Shown here piece after piece: positions 62,958 through 64,000 of a stretch of 64,000 nucleotides of DNA (its first letter is position 1; each line of letters begins with the position of its first letter). A program made the translations under genes and the position numbers. The DNA lies in contig NZ_QJRC01000081.1 of assembly GCF_013393325.1 (NCBI RefSeq), positions 1-64,000 on the forward strand. Direction: 5' to 3'. Origin of the DNA: Pseudomonas hunanensis. Its GTDB lineage: Bacteria > Pseudomonadota > Gammaproteobacteria > Pseudomonadales > Pseudomonadaceae. The notes beneath the pieces were generated by a model. The model did not search any database. It was not told the DNA's origin and worked only from the letters and a program-made list of their open reading frames with translations.

Positions 62958-63830
62958 TCACAGGGCTCTTTCAAACTGCTCCGGCCAGTCCCGCCAGGTA
63001 AACACCTGCCCTTCCCGCCTCACCCGCCGCACCTCCTCCAGGTCCACCTCACACACCAGCCACTGGCTGCAATCTGGGCTCAGCGCCTCACTCAACGCCA
63101 CCACCCCATCCCCCGGCATCCCATGATCCGGCGGCACGAACAACCCTGCCCGGCCAATATTCTCGTCCAACGCCGGTGACCAGGGTGCCAACCCAACCGT
63201 AGGGCTCTGCAACACGGCGATCTGGTTCTCCAGCGCCCGCGCCTGGGCGCCAATGCGTACCCGGTGGTAACCGGCCTCGGTATCGGTACAGCTCGGCGCC
63301 AGGATCAGGTCGGCACCAGCCTCGGCCAAACGCCGGGCCAGCATGGGGAACTCATTGTCATAACAGATCAGAATCCCCAGCCGACCCAATTCGGTGTCGA
63401 ACACCTGCAGCCCCTGGCCTGCAGCGATGTCCCACTGTTCGCGCTCGAACCGGGTCATCATCAGTTTGTCCTGGTAGCCCAGCACACCCAGGGGGCCGAA
63501 CAGCCAGGCACGGTTGCGGTAGCGCCCATCGCTGTCCAGCACCGGCACGCTACCCGGTTGCAGGTAGATCCCCCAGCGCCGGGCAAGACCCTCGCACAGT
63601 GCTTTCCAGGGTTCGATCAGCGGCTGAATACCGGCAATCGAAGCCTTCAGGTCCCCTCGCTGCTCGGCACTCAGCTGGCCACTCAGCACCAGCCCGGCGT
63701 ACTCCGGTAACAACAGCAAGCGAGCGCCCGCCTCTACCGCCTCGGCACACAGGCGTTGCAGGTGATCGGCGTAGGCGTCCCAGGTTTCATGCAGTTCGAT
63801 GGCGTATTGGCAGGCCGCCATACGAATCAT
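62958..63830 (-). CDS. Carbon-nitrogen hydrolase (nitrilase superfamily)
   Basis: 290 residues. Catalytic triad: E in LLLLPEYAGLVLSG, K in LFGPLGVLGYQDKLMMTRFE, C in LGILICYDNEFPMLA. The family hydrolyses amides or condenses amines. Start ATG 63830 overlaps the stop of the upstream GNAT gene (ATGA), so the two are translated together, an arrangement seen for GNAT-nitrilase pairs or fusions such as YhcX. Substrate unknown. Confidence 0.9.
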   Translation of the reverse strand: MIRMAACQYAIELHETWDAYADHLQRLCAEAVEAGARLLLLPEYAGLVLSGQLSAEQRGDLKASIAGIQPLIEPWKALCEGLARRWGIYLQPGSVPVLDSDGRYRNRAWLFGPLGVLGYQDKLMMTRFEREQWDIAAGQGLQVFDTELGRLGILICYDNEFPMLARRLAEAGADLILAPSCTDTEAGYHRVRIGAQARALENQIAVLQSPTVGLAPWSPALDENIGRAGLFVPPDHGMPGDGVVALSEALSPDCSQWLVCEVDLEEVRRVRREGQVFTWRDWPEQFERAL

Positions 63831-64000
63831 ATCGGCAGCGCCTTGAGCCAGAACGACATTAACTTGTCGGAGCTTTCCGGTTCGTCCAAGTCGCGCCAGG
63901 CATAGCGGGTGCGTAGCGACGGGTCATGCAGAAAGCCGCGATTGCGCCAGAAGCCGTGCAAGGGTTTGTAGTCCGCTGGCCGTCGCGGGTGCACGCCTGG
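63827..64000 (-). CDS. GNAT acetyltransferase, C-terminal part (cut by window edge)
   Basis: Only the last 57 residues are in the window: they read PGVHPRRPADYKPLHGFWRN and end LMSFWLKALPI. The segment RTRYAWRDLDEPESS is typical of the C-terminus of acetyltransferases paired with carbon-nitrogen hydrolases. The stop overlaps the hydrolase start by 4 bases. Confidence 0.7.
   Translation of the reverse strand, partial: PGVHPRRPADYKPLHGFWRNRGFLHDPSLRTRYAWRDLDEPESSDKLMSFWLKALPI

Overview
This 64 kb window is chromosomal DNA of a Pseudomonas, almost certainly of the P. putida group. Evidence: GC-rich coding with typical Pseudomonas codon use, the ttgR/ttgABC solvent-efflux locus with its operator, the pcaRKFTBDC protocatechuate branch, phaG, turA (MvaT family), a McpG-type chemoreceptor, and many copies of the P. 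putida REP element (gcgggcttgcccgcgaag...ctcccacagg). Species and gene names rest on remembered sequences and gene order, not on a search.

Layout. 1-1320: a complete IS110-family insertion sequence lying inside a REP element. Its 5' non-coding region folds as a bridge RNA whose guide segments match the REP target and the element's own ends. 1661-4652: phaG, tRNA-Gly(CCC), and a SulP anion transporter. 4736-7674: a DUF4917 protein with SIR2-like NADase motifs, a methyltransferase, and a TPM-domain membrane protein. 7861-14885: periplasmic GH3 beta-glucosidase, then a DctB/DctD-type two-component pair and an MHS-family organic acid permease with a sigma-54 promoter. 15086-18891: a four-repeat membrane protein, a secreted 13-residue tandem-repeat protein, a flavin reductase, two small proteins, and an AraC regulator beside a perfect 56-bp palindrome. 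18964-27154: an AruI-like ThDP decarboxylase, three LysR/target-type gene pairs or singles, an oxaloacetate decarboxylase-like enzyme and a 14-TM drug exporter.

27240-33891: ttgR divergent from ttgABC, a tripartite RND efflux pump. 34144-45180: an OprD-family porin, a LysR regulator, an Mpo1-like protein, then pcaC-D-B-T-F, pcaK and pcaR. Together the pca genes import 4-hydroxybenzoate, protocatechuate or beta-ketoadipate and convert carboxymuconate to succinyl-CoA and acetyl-CoA. PcaR-type operator sequences sit before pcaR, pcaF, pcaK and also the porin. Two ribosome-bound-looking mini-ORFs precede pcaK and pcaF, and an orphan intrinsic terminator suggests a small RNA divergent from pcaR.

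45656-64000: a small protein, a Pit phosphate transporter, a HerA-like ATPase, a McpG-like chemoreceptor, a three-gene glycosyltransferase/deacetylase/flippase-like operon, purU, turA, sbcB, a PilZ protein, a lipoprotein, pyruvate kinase, a ferredoxin-type oxidoreductase, class I fumarase, and a nitrilase-family hydrolase translationally coupled to a GNAT gene cut by the window edge.

Most of the window is core metabolism. The most interesting items are the IS110 bridge RNA with readable guides, the SIR2-like DUF4917 protein, the 56-bp palindrome, the secreted repeat protein and the unrecognised regulatory elements of the pca region.
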